DNA of 39,898 bases from Legionella genomosp. 1 (GTDB lineage: Bacteria > Pseudomonadota > Gammaproteobacteria > Legionellales > Legionellaceae): NCBI GenBank assembly GCA_945901965.1, contig CAMDMN010000001.1, positions 1 through 39,898 of the forward strand, written 5' to 3'. The position numbers and the translations under genes are program-made. Each line of letters begins with the position of its first letter. Within the stretch, counting starts at the first letter, position 1. Shown piece after piece: positions 9,039 through 18,132 of this stretch. The notes below the pieces were generated by a model. That model ran no database searches. It was not told the DNA's origin and saw nothing but the letters and a program-made list of their open reading frames with translations.

Positions 9039-9154
9039 AAAAATACCGACAAGATAACAAAGGCTATTTTATTTGTGTATAAGTATATATGCAATAATAA
9101 CGTATATTTTTCATAGTAATATTTTAATCTATAAACAATATAATTTATTTAAAC

Positions 9155-10369
9155 TCAAGTGTTCAACTTATTTAGCCAAACTAAAAGACGTGATACCAAG
9201 ATTTCCTTATCAAATTCTGTAACACTGGCGGCTAAACCACGAGCCCCCATTTCTTTACGCTCTTCGTGGGATTTATTTGCTAATTTCATAACCGCATCTG
9301 CTAAAGCTCCACCATTTCCTGCCATCGTAGATAAGCCTGCACCAAACTCCTCTACTATATTTGCTCCTTCTCCATTTAACATCGCTAATATCGGAATACC
9401 TGCTGCTAAATATGATTGGAGTTTGCCTGGTATAGTCATAGAAAAAACAGGACTATCTTTAAGAGATAGAAGAAGTATATCTGCATGTTTATAAAAAGAA
9501 GGCATGCGCTCTAATGAATAATGACCTAGCATAAAAAATACATTACTCAAATTTCGCTTGATTACTTCAGATCTCACCCAATCAGCAGCTCTACCATCTC
9601 CTACAATCAACCAACGAACTGGTTTTTTTATAAGAATTTCTGCTGCATCTAATATGGCAGGAAAATCTTGAGCATCTCCAATATTCCCAGCAAACATAAT
9701 ATTAAAACTTCCTTTATTAATAGGTACTTCTGTTGCCAAATCAACCATTGAAAAATTAAACTCAATATCTGACCAGCTTGGAAAATACTCCACTTGCTTA
9801 TGAGCACAACAATATTTTTTAATTTGTGGAATAAAACTCTTTGATTGAGCAAGAATAAGATCACATCGTTTATATATAAATTTAACTAAACTTTTAACTA
9901 AGTTTAAAAGGATTGGAGAACGAACGACCCCTAATGCCTCTAAAGTCTCAGGCCAAAGATCCAACACCCAAAATACTACCGGAACCTGCTTTAACCACCT
10001 AAAAAAAATAGCAGGAACACCAACAGTAACTGGAGATGGTTGAAAAACAAAGATCACATCAAAATTTTTACCACGTAATCGCCATGATCCAAACATGATT
10101 GCACTTAACATGAAAGTTAAATAATTAAGCACTAACCGAATAACACCTTTTCCTCGCGGTATCAAAGGAACTCTTACAATTTTTGCTCCCTGATAGTTAG
10201 AATAATGTGATTGATTTGCACGAAACTCTGGAAAAATCTTCCCGGAAGGATAATTAGGTTGCCCTGTTAACACAGTCACATCATTACCACGTTCAATGAA
10301 AGAAGTAACAAGATCATTGATCCGAAAATTTTCTGGCCAAAAATATTGACTTACAACAAGAATTTTCAT
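9155..10369 (-). CDS. wbuB: WbuB-type L-fucosaminyltransferase (GT4)
   Basis: GT-B glycosyltransferase predicted to transfer L-FucNAc from UDP-L-FucNAc to the growing O-unit. The product of 404 residues starts MKILVVSQYFWPENFRIND, then VLTGQPNYPSG, the motif VFWVLDLWPETLEALGV and a C-terminal GDGRAADW segment with a PSFYKHADILLLSLKD donor region; these are hallmarks of the WbuB/WbjE-like group. Length and order directly after fnlA-fnlB-fnlC match the E. coli O26-type arrangement fnlABC-wbuB. It starts 10 bases after fnlC. Assignment of the donor rests on family and context, not on a residue-level test. Confidence 0.85.
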   Translation of the reverse strand: MKILVVSQYFWPENFRINDLVTSFIERGNDVTVLTGQPNYPSGKIFPEFRANQSHYSNYQGAKIVRVPLIPRGKGVIRLVLNYLTFMLSAIMFGSWRLRGKNFDVIFVFQPSPVTVGVPAIFFRWLKQVPVVFWVLDLWPETLEALGVVRSPILLNLVKSLVKFIYKRCDLILAQSKSFIPQIKKYCCAHKQVEYFPSWSDIEFNFSMVDLATEVPINKGSFNIMFAGNIGDAQDFPAILDAAEILIKKPVRWLIVGDGRAADWVRSEVIKRNLSNVFFMLGHYSLERMPSFYKHADILLLSLKDSPVFSMTIPGKLQSYLAAGIPILAMLNGEGANIVEEFGAGLSTMAGNGGALADAVMKLANKSHEERKEMGARGLAASVTEFDKEILVSRLLVWLNKLNT

Positions 10370-10379
10370 ATCAACCTTT

Positions 10380-11510
10380 TTAATATTTTTTCCAAATCAC
10401 ACGATTAACGTAATCTGTATAGCTATGAATAATTCTTAAAACTTTGTCAGATACATTAGGCATGTTGTAATCATATACTTGCCTAAGCAACCGATTCTTA
10501 CCTCGACCCTGATCATCTAATATTCGCAGAGCCTGCATTATACGATCAACTTCTAAACCAACCATCATAACGCTAGCTTCCTCCATTCCCTCTGGTCGCT
10601 CATGTGCTTCACGTAGATTAAGAGCAGGAAAATTAAGAATAGAAGACTCTTCATTAATCGTGCCACTATCAGATAATACTGCCTTAGAAGCAAGCTGTAA
10701 TTTATTATAATCTTTAAAACCTAATGGCTTTAAAAATTGAATTTGCTTATGAAAAATCACCTCTGTAGAATTAATTTGCTGCTGAGTTCTAGGATGCGTA
10801 GAAACAATAACTGGCAAATTATAGATCTCTGCAATATTATTTAATACACTCAAAAATTTCCTAAAATTACTTACTGAGTTAACGTTTTCTTCTCTATGAA
10901 CACTTACCAAGAAGAACTTCTCCGAATTAAGTCCTAATCTCACCAACACATCTGATTCCTCAATTCCAGGAAGATAATGTGTCAATACTTCACACATAGG
11001 ACTACCTGTTTTAATCGTCATATCTGGCGCTAACCCTTCATGTAACAAGTACTCCCTAGCAATAGTGCTATAAGTCAGATTGATATCAGCTATATGATCA
11101 ATAATACGGCGATTAATTTCTTCAGGAACACGCATATCAAAACAACGATTTCCGGCCTCCATATGAAAAGTAGGAATCTTACGGCGTTTGGCTGGTAATA
11201 TTGACATGCAACTATTGGTATCCCCCAATACAAGCACAGCATCAGGATTTTCCTGCTCAAGAACTTTATCCACAGCAATAATCACCTTGCCGATTGTCTC
11301 AGCGCTATTGTTCCCAGCGGCCATTAAAAAATGATTAGGCTTACGAATGTCTAAGTCATCAAAAAATATCTGATTTAATTCATAATCATAATTTTGCCCT
11401 GTATGAACTAATATATGATTACAGTATTCGTCTAAACGAGCTATCACTCGTGAAAGTCTGATAACTTCAGGTCTTGTTCCAACAATTGTCATAACTTTAA
11501 GTTGTTTCAT
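10380..11510 (-). CDS. fnlC: UDP-2-acetamido-2,6-dideoxy-L-talose 2-epimerase (FnlC/WbjD/CapG)
   Basis: Last step of UDP-N-acetyl-L-fucosamine synthesis: 2-epimerisation of UDP-L-PneNAc to UDP-L-FucNAc. It belongs to the non-hydrolysing UDP-GlcNAc 2-epimerase fold, with IVGTRPEVIRLSRVI at the N-terminus, VLGDTNS, HMEAGNRCFDMRVPEEINRR, VHREENV and SDSGTINEE. The frame is open 17 codons further upstream, but I place the start at ATG 11510. It has a well-spaced AAGG and gives 376 residues, the usual length, with a 14-base overlap with the end of fnlB. Translational coupling along fnlA-fnlB-fnlC is likely. Confidence 0.93.
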   Translation of the reverse strand: MKQLKVMTIVGTRPEVIRLSRVIARLDEYCNHILVHTGQNYDYELNQIFFDDLDIRKPNHFLMAAGNNSAETIGKVIIAVDKVLEQENPDAVLVLGDTNSCMSILPAKRRKIPTFHMEAGNRCFDMRVPEEINRRIIDHIADINLTYSTIAREYLLHEGLAPDMTIKTGSPMCEVLTHYLPGIEESDVLVRLGLNSEKFFLVSVHREENVNSVSNFRKFLSVLNNIAEIYNLPVIVSTHPRTQQQINSTEVIFHKQIQFLKPLGFKDYNKLQLASKAVLSDSGTINEESSILNFPALNLREAHERPEGMEEASVMMVGLEVDRIMQALRILDDQGRGKNRLLRQVYDYNMPNVSDKVLRIIHSYTDYVNRVIWKKY

Positions 11511-12618
11511 ATTCAACCTTACACATAATCGTATCTGGTTTCTGTCGATCAAAAACCTCATTTGCCCAAAGCATCACCACCATTTCAGTCTGGCCCACAT
11601 TGGTAATGTCGTGAGTCCATCCTGGAATCGTTTCAACAACTTGTGGTTTTTCATTAGAAGTAAAAATTTCATAAGTCTCACCCGTGAAGATATGACGAAA
11701 ACGAAATTGAGCAGCCCCTTTGATGACAAGAAACTTCTCTGATTTACTATGATGATAATGCCCGCCTCTAGTTATTCCAGGATAAGCGGTAAAAAAAGAA
11801 AATTGCCCGCAATCGGGAGTTTTAAGCATTTCAACAAACTCCCCACGCTCATCATGATGCATTGGCAAATCATAAACGAATTTTGACATAGGTAAATAAC
11901 TCATATAGGTTGAGTATAGAGCCCTTATCAAGCCTACCCCTACTCGTTCAATCATCATATTAGTACGACAATTCTTGAACGCGTATAATTGTGCAGATAA
12001 ATCTGCTAACGTTATATTATAAATAGGTTCAACTGCACGCCACTGAAGACCATCTGAAAGTGTTGTCAATGAATGCAAAAATGCATTCACAACATCATCC
12101 ACATAAACTACGCTCAAACATATTTCTGGATCATTAATTTGGATTGGTAAATCATTAGCAATATTATGACAGAAAGTTGCAATCACCGAATTATAATTTG
12201 GCTTACACCACTTACCAAAAACTCCTGGCAACCGATAAATAGCCGTTGGATTTTTAGTTTCATGAGCAAACTGCTCTATAATATGCTCAGCAGCAAGCTT
12301 AGATTGACCATATGGATTTTCTAACACAGCTTGTGTGGATGAAGCTAAAAGCAATGGGATCTTTCGACCAGATGAAGCGACCATATCACAAAGTACTTTG
12401 GTAAGATCCGCGTTACATCGTTCAAACTCAGCAGTTTCCTCTGGTCGATTTACTCCAGCCAAATGCACAATAACATCTGCCTTCGACACTAGCTCATTCA
12501 ATGTATAAACCTGCTCACCTCGAACAAACTGCAGCACCTCTGTATTAGGACACTCTAAAAGCCGAACAACTATATTTTTTCCAATAAAACCTAGCGAACC
12601 AGTTACTAATACACGCAT
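11497..12618 (-). CDS. fnlB: UDP-L-FucNAc pathway bifunctional epimerase/reductase (FnlB/WbjC/CapF)
   Basis: Middle enzyme of the UDP-L-FucNAc route: 3-epimerisation and NADPH-dependent C4 reduction of the 4-keto intermediate from FnlA. The N-terminal SDR domain (about 1-245) has VTGSLGFIGKN and YGQSKLAAE with the YxxxK pair. The C-terminal cupin domain (about 250-373) carries HDERGEFVEMLKT, RGGHYHHSKSEKFLVIKG and WTHDITNVG, the metal-binding cupin motifs. This SDR-cupin arrangement is diagnostic of CapF/WbjC. Length 373 is normal. It begins 3 bases after fnlA ends and overlaps fnlC. Confidence 0.94.
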   Translation of the reverse strand: MRVLVTGSLGFIGKNIVVRLLECPNTEVLQFVRGEQVYTLNELVSKADVIVHLAGVNRPEETAEFERCNADLTKVLCDMVASSGRKIPLLLASSTQAVLENPYGQSKLAAEHIIEQFAHETKNPTAIYRLPGVFGKWCKPNYNSVIATFCHNIANDLPIQINDPEICLSVVYVDDVVNAFLHSLTTLSDGLQWRAVEPIYNITLADLSAQLYAFKNCRTNMMIERVGVGLIRALYSTYMSYLPMSKFVYDLPMHHDERGEFVEMLKTPDCGQFSFFTAYPGITRGGHYHHSKSEKFLVIKGAAQFRFRHIFTGETYEIFTSNEKPQVVETIPGWTHDITNVGQTEMVVMLWANEVFDRQKPDTIMCKVEYETT

Positions 12619-12621
12619 AAT

Positions 12622-13644
12622 TCAAACTCCTAATGACTCACAAGGAATAATCTCTTGCTTAAACTTAAGTTTCATTAGCAATGCTTGCATACTAGACACA
12701 TCTAAACGTTCTGTATTATGAGAGTTATAATCAACAGCTCCTGAGATTTTAAGTTCACCGTGCTCAACAAATTTACCATAGTTTAAATCACGCTGATCCA
12801 ATGGGATTTTATAATAATCACCCAAATCTTCAGCAGCAACCATTTCTTCACGACTCAATAATACCTCATAAAGCTTCTCTCCATGTCGTGTACCGATAAT
12901 ATTCACCTTGTGATTAACCGCATCCATAAAATTTATCAATGCTTCTACTAATATTTTAATTGTGGCTGATGGTGATTTCTGTACAAAAATTTCCCCGGGG
13001 CCGCCATGTTTGAACGCAAACATAACTAAATCAACCGCGTCATCTAGCGTCATCATGAAACGGGTCATATTTGGATCCGTAATGGTAATTGGCTTACCTG
13101 AGCGGATTTGATCAACAAACAAAGGAATAACTGAGCCTCGCGAAGCCATAACATTTCCATAACGAGTAGTACAGATGATTGTGGAGTTATTATTTCGCGC
13201 CTTAGCAACAACAACTTTTTCCATCATTGCTTTTGATATTCCCATAGCATTAATAGGATAAACAGCCTTATCGGTGCTCAAACAAACAACACGACTCACC
13301 CCGCAAGCAATTGCCGCTTCCAGTACATTTTCCGTACCTAATACATTGGTCTTTACCGCCTCCAATGGATAAAATTCACAAGAAGGGACTTGTTTTAATG
13401 CGGCCGCATGAAAGATAAAATCAACACCACGCATTGCAGTTAAGATACTTTGATAATCACGAACATCACCAAGATAAAACCTCAACTTAGGATTTTGATA
13501 TCGTTTACGCATATCATTTTGTTTTTTTTCATCACGACTAAAAATACGGATTTCTTTAACATCAGTCCGTAAAAAACGATCCAATACAGCATTCCCAAAA
13601 GAACCAGTACCCCCAGTAATCAGTAATGTTTTTTCGGAAAGCAT
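12622..13644 (-). CDS. fnlA: UDP-GlcNAc C4,6-dehydratase/C5-epimerase (FnlA/WbjB/CapE)
   Basis: First enzyme of UDP-L-FucNAc synthesis, converting UDP-GlcNAc to a 4-keto-6-deoxy-L-sugar with C5 inversion. The nucleotide-binding loop TGGTGSFG is at residues 10-17, followed by FSRDEKKQNDMRKRY, the STDKAVYPINAMGISKAMMEK active-site region where Met replaces the usual SDR Tyr (characteristic of the FlaA1/CapE inverting dehydratases), RYGNVMASRGSVIPLF and GTRHGEKLYEVLLS. The 340-residue length is typical. It heads the fnlABC-wbuB block. Its GC content is visibly higher than that of the wzx genes on both sides, suggesting separate acquisition of the block. Confidence 0.94.
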   Translation of the reverse strand: MLSEKTLLITGGTGSFGNAVLDRFLRTDVKEIRIFSRDEKKQNDMRKRYQNPKLRFYLGDVRDYQSILTAMRGVDFIFHAAALKQVPSCEFYPLEAVKTNVLGTENVLEAAIACGVSRVVCLSTDKAVYPINAMGISKAMMEKVVVAKARNNNSTIICTTRYGNVMASRGSVIPLFVDQIRSGKPITITDPNMTRFMMTLDDAVDLVMFAFKHGGPGEIFVQKSPSATIKILVEALINFMDAVNHKVNIIGTRHGEKLYEVLLSREEMVAAEDLGDYYKIPLDQRDLNYGKFVEHGELKISGAVDYNSHNTERLDVSSMQALLMKLKFKQEIIPCESLGV

Positions 13645-13674
13645 ATCCGCACCTCATAAAATTTTCTAAATAAC

Positions 13675-14931
13675 TTAGTACTTACGTTGTATTTTATATA
13701 AATAAATACTTAAACAAAACGAAAACAGCGCCGCACAAAAGAAACCATAACCTAGGCCTATAAATCCATAGGATTTCATCATCACAAAACATAATATCAC
13801 CAACATTACATTATAACTACATGAACTAATCATACTCAAAATAATATTTTTCTTCGCCAATACTGCCGCATCAAGCATCATAGCTAAAACAGAAAACAAA
13901 GCACCTAATCCAATAAAAACCAAAAGTGACTCCATTGGAATAAATACTTCACTAAATAAAACTCTAATAATAAATTCTCTAAAAAAAAACATTCCCATTA
14001 CAGACAGTATCATAAATGGTAAAAAAAACCGAAATGCTTCAACTAAGTAATTTCTAGTTTCTTCTTTATTTTTTGAGGCGGATAATTTAGGTAGGTAATG
14101 AATAACAAATGACGTCATGAAAATTAAATTATAATATAATCCTATTCGAGATGCAGCCTCCCAATCACCAGCAAAATCTAATGAAAACTCTTTCTGTACA
14201 ATACTTCTGATGTATATTGCCGAAATAGAAACCATAATACCACTACTCAAAGATGCAGCGCTATAAGACAATAAATTTCTTAGAATAGTGTAATCAATAT
14301 TTTTCCAAATATTATAAAAATTATAAATAAACTTATATTTTTTATAAGTAAATAAAATCGTTATCCCAACGGACATGAACTGCACAGATACAAGCGCGAC
14401 TAAAGAACCAGCAAGGCCAAACTGCATTGTAAGAAAAATTGAAATAAAAAGTGTTATCACTGAAAGTATGATATTAAGTAAAGTATATAATCTAATTTCT
14501 CCTAGACCATTAAAAATTGACAAGGCATATAAATTCAAAGAATAAAAAACTATAGAAAATCCTAGAAAATAAAATATGTATGAATACTTTACTGTATACA
14601 TCAACTCAACAGAAAATCTAGGAGCCCAAATAAAAATAATTAAAGAAGACACAACCGAAAAAACAACAGATAAAAATAATGCATTCTTCATCATTTTTTT
14701 CAATAAGATCTGATCTGTAACATTATAATCAGCAGTATATTTAACAATACCTGTTTGGATGGAGCCATTAGAAAAAGTAAAGACAACTGTAATAAAATTT
14801 TGAAATTGACCTAAAAGAGCTAACCCAGCAGGACCTAAATAAACAGCGATAATTTTGTTCATTATAAGACCCGAAAGAATTTTTAACCCAGTTTGTAGTC
14901 CTGTAAAAAAAAACGTGTTTTTTATGTTCAA
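13675..14931 (-). CDS. wzx: O-unit flippase Wzx (second copy, WzxE-like)
   Basis: MOP-superfamily flippase of 418 residues with about 12 membrane segments. The N-terminal GLQTGLKILSGLIMNKIIAVYLGPAGLALLGQFQN and NGSIQTGIVKYTADY segments follow the WzxE-like pattern. It starts at TTG 14931, overlapping the stop of the upstream aminotransferase as TTGA and preceded by a good AAGGA; this ties its translation to the dideoxy-aminosugar genes. It is one of two flippases in the window, so the locus either makes two lipid-linked units or has kept an extra copy after recombination. Confidence 0.9.
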   Translation of the reverse strand: MNIKNTFFFTGLQTGLKILSGLIMNKIIAVYLGPAGLALLGQFQNFITVVFTFSNGSIQTGIVKYTADYNVTDQILLKKMMKNALFLSVVFSVVSSLIIFIWAPRFSVELMYTVKYSYIFYFLGFSIVFYSLNLYALSIFNGLGEIRLYTLLNIILSVITLFISIFLTMQFGLAGSLVALVSVQFMSVGITILFTYKKYKFIYNFYNIWKNIDYTILRNLLSYSAASLSSGIMVSISAIYIRSIVQKEFSLDFAGDWEAASRIGLYYNLIFMTSFVIHYLPKLSASKNKEETRNYLVEAFRFFLPFMILSVMGMFFFREFIIRVLFSEVFIPMESLLVFIGLGALFSVLAMMLDAAVLAKKNIILSMISSCSYNVMLVILCFVMMKSYGFIGLGYGFFCAALFSFCLSIYLYKIQRKY

Positions 14932-16019
14932 ACCAAATCCTTCAATACCAAAATTACTTTATCAATATCTTTATTTGATAAATGTGGACCAATTGGTAAG
15001 CTTAATACCTGTTTATGTATTTTTTCAGAAATAGGAAACTTTAGAGAATTAAAATCACTATATGCATTTTGTTTGTGTGGCGGTATAGGATAATGAATTA
15101 ACGTTTGAATACCATGATCACTTAAATCTTCTCTTAATTTATCTCGTTCTACATGACGAATTACAAATTGGTGCCATACCGGTGAGGTTTGTTTTAAATA
15201 CTGCGGCATTACTATATCTGTAAACTCAATTAAACTATCTATATACATTATGGCTTGTTGATTTCTAATAATGTTCCACTGTTGTAAATATTTTAATTTA
15301 ACACGAAGAAAAGCAGCTTGAATTTCATCTAAACGAGAGTTTTCTCCTGGAACATCATTATAATACTGTCTTTTTGAACCATAATTACGCAATGCGCGAA
15401 TGCGATCTGCTAATAGATCATCATTTGTGGTTACAGCACCAGCATCACCTAAAGCGCCTAAATTTTTACTAGGATAAAAACTAAATCCTGCTGCATGCCC
15501 AAGGGCACCAGCCATAACCCCATTATATTTTGCCCCATGAGCCTGTGCTGCATCCTCAATTACATATAAATTATATTTTTCAGCCAATTGTAAAATCGGA
15601 GACATATCACAAGGTTGGCCATATAAATGAACAGGCATTATTGCTTTTGTTTTAGATGTTATCGCTGACTCAATAAGATCTGGGTTAAGATTATAAGTCG
15701 TAATTTCAGGCTCAACTGGCACAATAGTAGCACCGACATAAGTAATGGCTAACCATGTTGCAATATAAGTATTTGCAGGAACAATTACTTCGTCTCCGCT
15801 ACCAATACCATAGGCCTTTAAAATTAATTTTAATGCCTCTAATCCGTTTCCAACACCTATACAATGTTTAGTACCACAATATTCAGAAAACTCCCGCTCA
15901 AAAGCTGCTAGTTCCTCACCCAAAATATACCAACCCGAAGCAATAACTCGATCATATGCTTGATTTAACTCTAATTGACATTGAGCATTAACATTTTTTA
16001 AATCTAAAAAGCTGATCAT
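14928..16019 (-). CDS. fdtB: dTDP-3-amino-3,6-dideoxyhexose transaminase (FdtB/QdtB type)
   Basis: PLP-dependent DegT/DnrJ/EryC1 aminotransferase expected to aminate C3 of the dTDP-3-keto-6-deoxyhexose made by the FdtA-like isomerase, with glutamate as amino donor. The internal aldimine lysine is K185 in FSFYPSKNLGALGDAG; the PLP-phosphate and ring contacts GNGLEALKL (58-66) and EDAAQAHGA (155-163) are present. Length 363 is normal. The start ATG overlaps the stop of the acetyltransferase gene (ATGA). The flanking ketoisomerase and acetyltransferase make the dTDP-Fuc3NAc or dTDP-Qui3NAc assignment strong, but which of the two epimers cannot be told from sequence. Confidence 0.86.
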   Translation of the reverse strand: MISFLDLKNVNAQCQLELNQAYDRVIASGWYILGEELAAFEREFSEYCGTKHCIGVGNGLEALKLILKAYGIGSGDEVIVPANTYIATWLAITYVGATIVPVEPEITTYNLNPDLIESAITSKTKAIMPVHLYGQPCDMSPILQLAEKYNLYVIEDAAQAHGAKYNGVMAGALGHAAGFSFYPSKNLGALGDAGAVTTNDDLLADRIRALRNYGSKRQYYNDVPGENSRLDEIQAAFLRVKLKYLQQWNIIRNQQAIMYIDSLIEFTDIVMPQYLKQTSPVWHQFVIRHVERDKLREDLSDHGIQTLIHYPIPPHKQNAYSDFNSLKFPISEKIHKQVLSLPIGPHLSNKDIDKVILVLKDLV

Positions 16020-16486
16020 AAATTTATTCCATCAACAATTTTCCGATAAAATCTCGCTGGATTACCTAACCAAATCTCCCCAGGAGGTATTGATTTAGTA
16101 ACTACTGATCCTGCTCCAACCATAGATTTTTCACCGATAACCAGGCCGGGTAATATTGTACTATTGGCTCCAATTGATACACCATGACAAACTCTTGTTT
16201 TCGGAAAAATATCTTGGTGGATTTTAGACCTTGGATAAACATCATTTGTAAATGTCACATTTGGGCCAATAAATACATCATCCTCTAAATAAATACCATC
16301 CCAAATTTGGACTCCAGATTTAATTGTTACTCGATCACCAATAAATACATCATTCTCGATAAAGCAATGGGCGCATATATTGCAATCCCTTCCCAAAACT
16401 GCACCTGACAAAATTACCACAAACTGCCATACTCTAGTTCCGGCACCTATACTTAATGAATGTACATCCGCAAGATCATGTATCAT
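16016..16486 (-). CDS. dTDP-3-amino-3,6-dideoxyhexose N-acetyltransferase (FdtC/QdtC type)
   Basis: Left-handed beta-helix acyltransferase of 156 residues expected to N-acetylate the 3-amino sugar. Repeated hexapeptides are visible throughout: IGAGTRVWQFVVI, AVLGRDCNI, IGDRVTIKSGV, IGPNVTFTNDVYPRSK, IGANSTILPGLVIGEKSMVGAGSVVT, ending with GNPARFYRK. The WQF and NDVYPRS pattern is typical of sugar-nucleotide N-acetyltransferases of the WbpD/FdtC group. It overlaps the genes on both sides (11 bases with the isomerase, ATGA with the transaminase), so all three are coupled. Confidence 0.85.
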   Translation of the reverse strand: MIHDLADVHSLSIGAGTRVWQFVVILSGAVLGRDCNICAHCFIENDVFIGDRVTIKSGVQIWDGIYLEDDVFIGPNVTFTNDVYPRSKIHQDIFPKTRVCHGVSIGANSTILPGLVIGEKSMVGAGSVVTKSIPPGEIWLGNPARFYRKIVDGINL

Positions 16487-16874
16487 TTAACACCATTTTC
16501 TTAAATAAATGATAATCACGAATATAATCTTCTTCATCATAAGAGGCTGATACAATAAACATTAATACACAATCAGAAGAAAACTCAAATAATTCGTGCC
16601 AAATCATTTTTTCAATAAGCAGGCCTTCACTATCTTTATTTACAGAAATAATAGTTTCAATATACCCACTATCAAGTTTAATACGGCAGCTTCCAGCTAA
16701 GCACAACATTAATTGTCTTAAATTTCTATGAGCATGAAATCCACGAGGACTATCATTTAAATCAGTTAAACAATATATTCTTTGAATTAGAAAATTTAAA
16801 TCATCAGATGCGATAGTAATTATTTTACCTCGATGATCAATAATTTTTTTAATTGTTTTCCATTCTATATTCAT
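16476..16874 (-). CDS. fdtA: dTDP-4-oxo-6-deoxyhexose 3,4-ketoisomerase (FdtA/QdtA type)
   Basis: Small cupin enzyme that moves the keto group of dTDP-4-keto-6-deoxyglucose from C4 to C3, the first committed step to Fuc3NAc or Qui3NAc. The 132-residue product has the conserved RGFHAHRNLRQ segment at 44-54 with the histidines of the active site, and the FdtA-type ending FIVSASYDEEDYIRDY. It is the first of three overlapping genes (isomerase, acetyltransferase, transaminase). The substrate needs RmlA and RmlB; the end of rmlA is at the right edge of this window. Confidence 0.88.
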   Translation of the reverse strand: MNIEWKTIKKIIDHRGKIITIASDDLNFLIQRIYCLTDLNDSPRGFHAHRNLRQLMLCLAGSCRIKLDSGYIETIISVNKDSEGLLIEKMIWHELFEFSSDCVLMFIVSASYDEEDYIRDYHLFKKMVLNDT

Positions 16875-16905
16875 ATGTAAATACTCATTAAGTACTAATA
16901 TATAT

Positions 16906-18132
16906 CTAATTTTTTATTGAATCTAAATTTTCAAATTTCTTTTGTGAAGTAATAATTTTTTTAAGAAAATTATTATATGATATTAATCCGAAAACATAAT
17001 ATTGTAATATAATCTGAAAAATATATGTCGCAATAAAAAAGAAATCTGAAAATATAGACAATACGATAGAATGCAACAAAATAATTAAAATAAAACCATC
17101 AGTTAATCGACCTTTTAGTAAAAATTTATAGTAATAATAAAATGATATGAATGAGGCAAAATAATAAAATATTAACGAGCCAACATAACCATATGCTGTT
17201 AAAAAATGAGGCATGAAAGATGCTACATTAAAAGCTGGATTAGCTAAATTAATTGTTACTGGCGCCTCAAGAATGCTTCTCAATAAAGTTGGGAATGTGG
17301 AGAAAATCATTACATAAGGTTGAAATGAAAAATCCGGGAATTGATATATTATATTACTAATGTTCATTAATGGGGTTGTAACATACAAATAAAACCAAAT
17401 GAAACTTTTTGGCAACCAAATTGGGTAGTCTTCAGATATATTAAAAGCTTTATAAATCAAATCAGAATCATCTATTACGCCAATATACCGAAACTCGCCC
17501 ATCAATCCAAAAAAAACAATAAAAAACATAGCAAATAAAAATAATTTAACTAATGATATTGTACGTAATGAACTGAAAACTAAAAATGTAAATAGAGCCT
17601 CTAAAACCATAGATGTAAGCATTCCACGATTTAAAGTAAATAAAGGAAAAAGTAAAGTAAGTATAAAAAAATACAAATATCGACGATTTTTAATAGTCAA
17701 ATATAGATATAACATATATATTGAAATCGATTGTAAAATTGCATTAAGAAAACCTTGTAAAGAAGTAATACCATAATCAGCATAAGTCATATGACTCCAA
17801 CCAAAAATAGTGAGTATTGGTAAGTCATGAAGATATATTAATGTTATACAAGTACCAATAACCCATGTAGCAAATAAGCATCTAATTTTAAAAAATGTAT
17901 CATTGCTAATACAACTATCATAAACATGATATTTAGGAAATCTTACTTTATAAAGAATTAATTTTGCAGTTATCCAGGCAAGACATACCATTACTACGCT
18001 TAACAAAATATAAACTACTGTTTTAGAATTTAATGGTGTTAATATATTGCTAAAATGAAGCTGATATAGGCTCAAAGCCAATAACCAAACTACAGAGTAA
18101 ATAATTGCTGGATTAATTAAAAAAATATTCAA
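16906..18132 (-). CDS. wzy: O-antigen polymerase Wzy
   Basis: Integral membrane protein of 408 residues with about ten to twelve hydrophobic segments, expected to polymerise flipped O-units on the periplasmic side. The start, NPAIIYSVVWLLALSLYQLHFS, is typical of the oligosaccharide-repeat-unit polymerase group, and a larger periplasmic-type loop lies between about residues 225 and 320. Wzy proteins share little sequence, so the call rests on topology, the N-terminal pattern and position. The start is TTG at 18132, overlapping the stop of the upstream GT2 gene as TTGA, with GGGG upstream as ribosome binding site. A second polymerase-like protein lies at 6319-7506. Confidence 0.82.
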   Translation of the reverse strand: MNIFLINPAIIYSVVWLLALSLYQLHFSNILTPLNSKTVVYILLSVVMVCLAWITAKLILYKVRFPKYHVYDSCISNDTFFKIRCLFATWVIGTCITLIYLHDLPILTIFGWSHMTYADYGITSLQGFLNAILQSISIYMLYLYLTIKNRRYLYFFILTLLFPLFTLNRGMLTSMVLEALFTFLVFSSLRTISLVKLFLFAMFFIVFFGLMGEFRYIGVIDDSDLIYKAFNISEDYPIWLPKSFIWFYLYVTTPLMNISNIIYQFPDFSFQPYVMIFSTFPTLLRSILEAPVTINLANPAFNVASFMPHFLTAYGYVGSLIFYYFASFISFYYYYKFLLKGRLTDGFILIILLHSIVLSIFSDFFFIATYIFQIILQYYVFGLISYNNFLKKIITSQKKFENLDSIKN

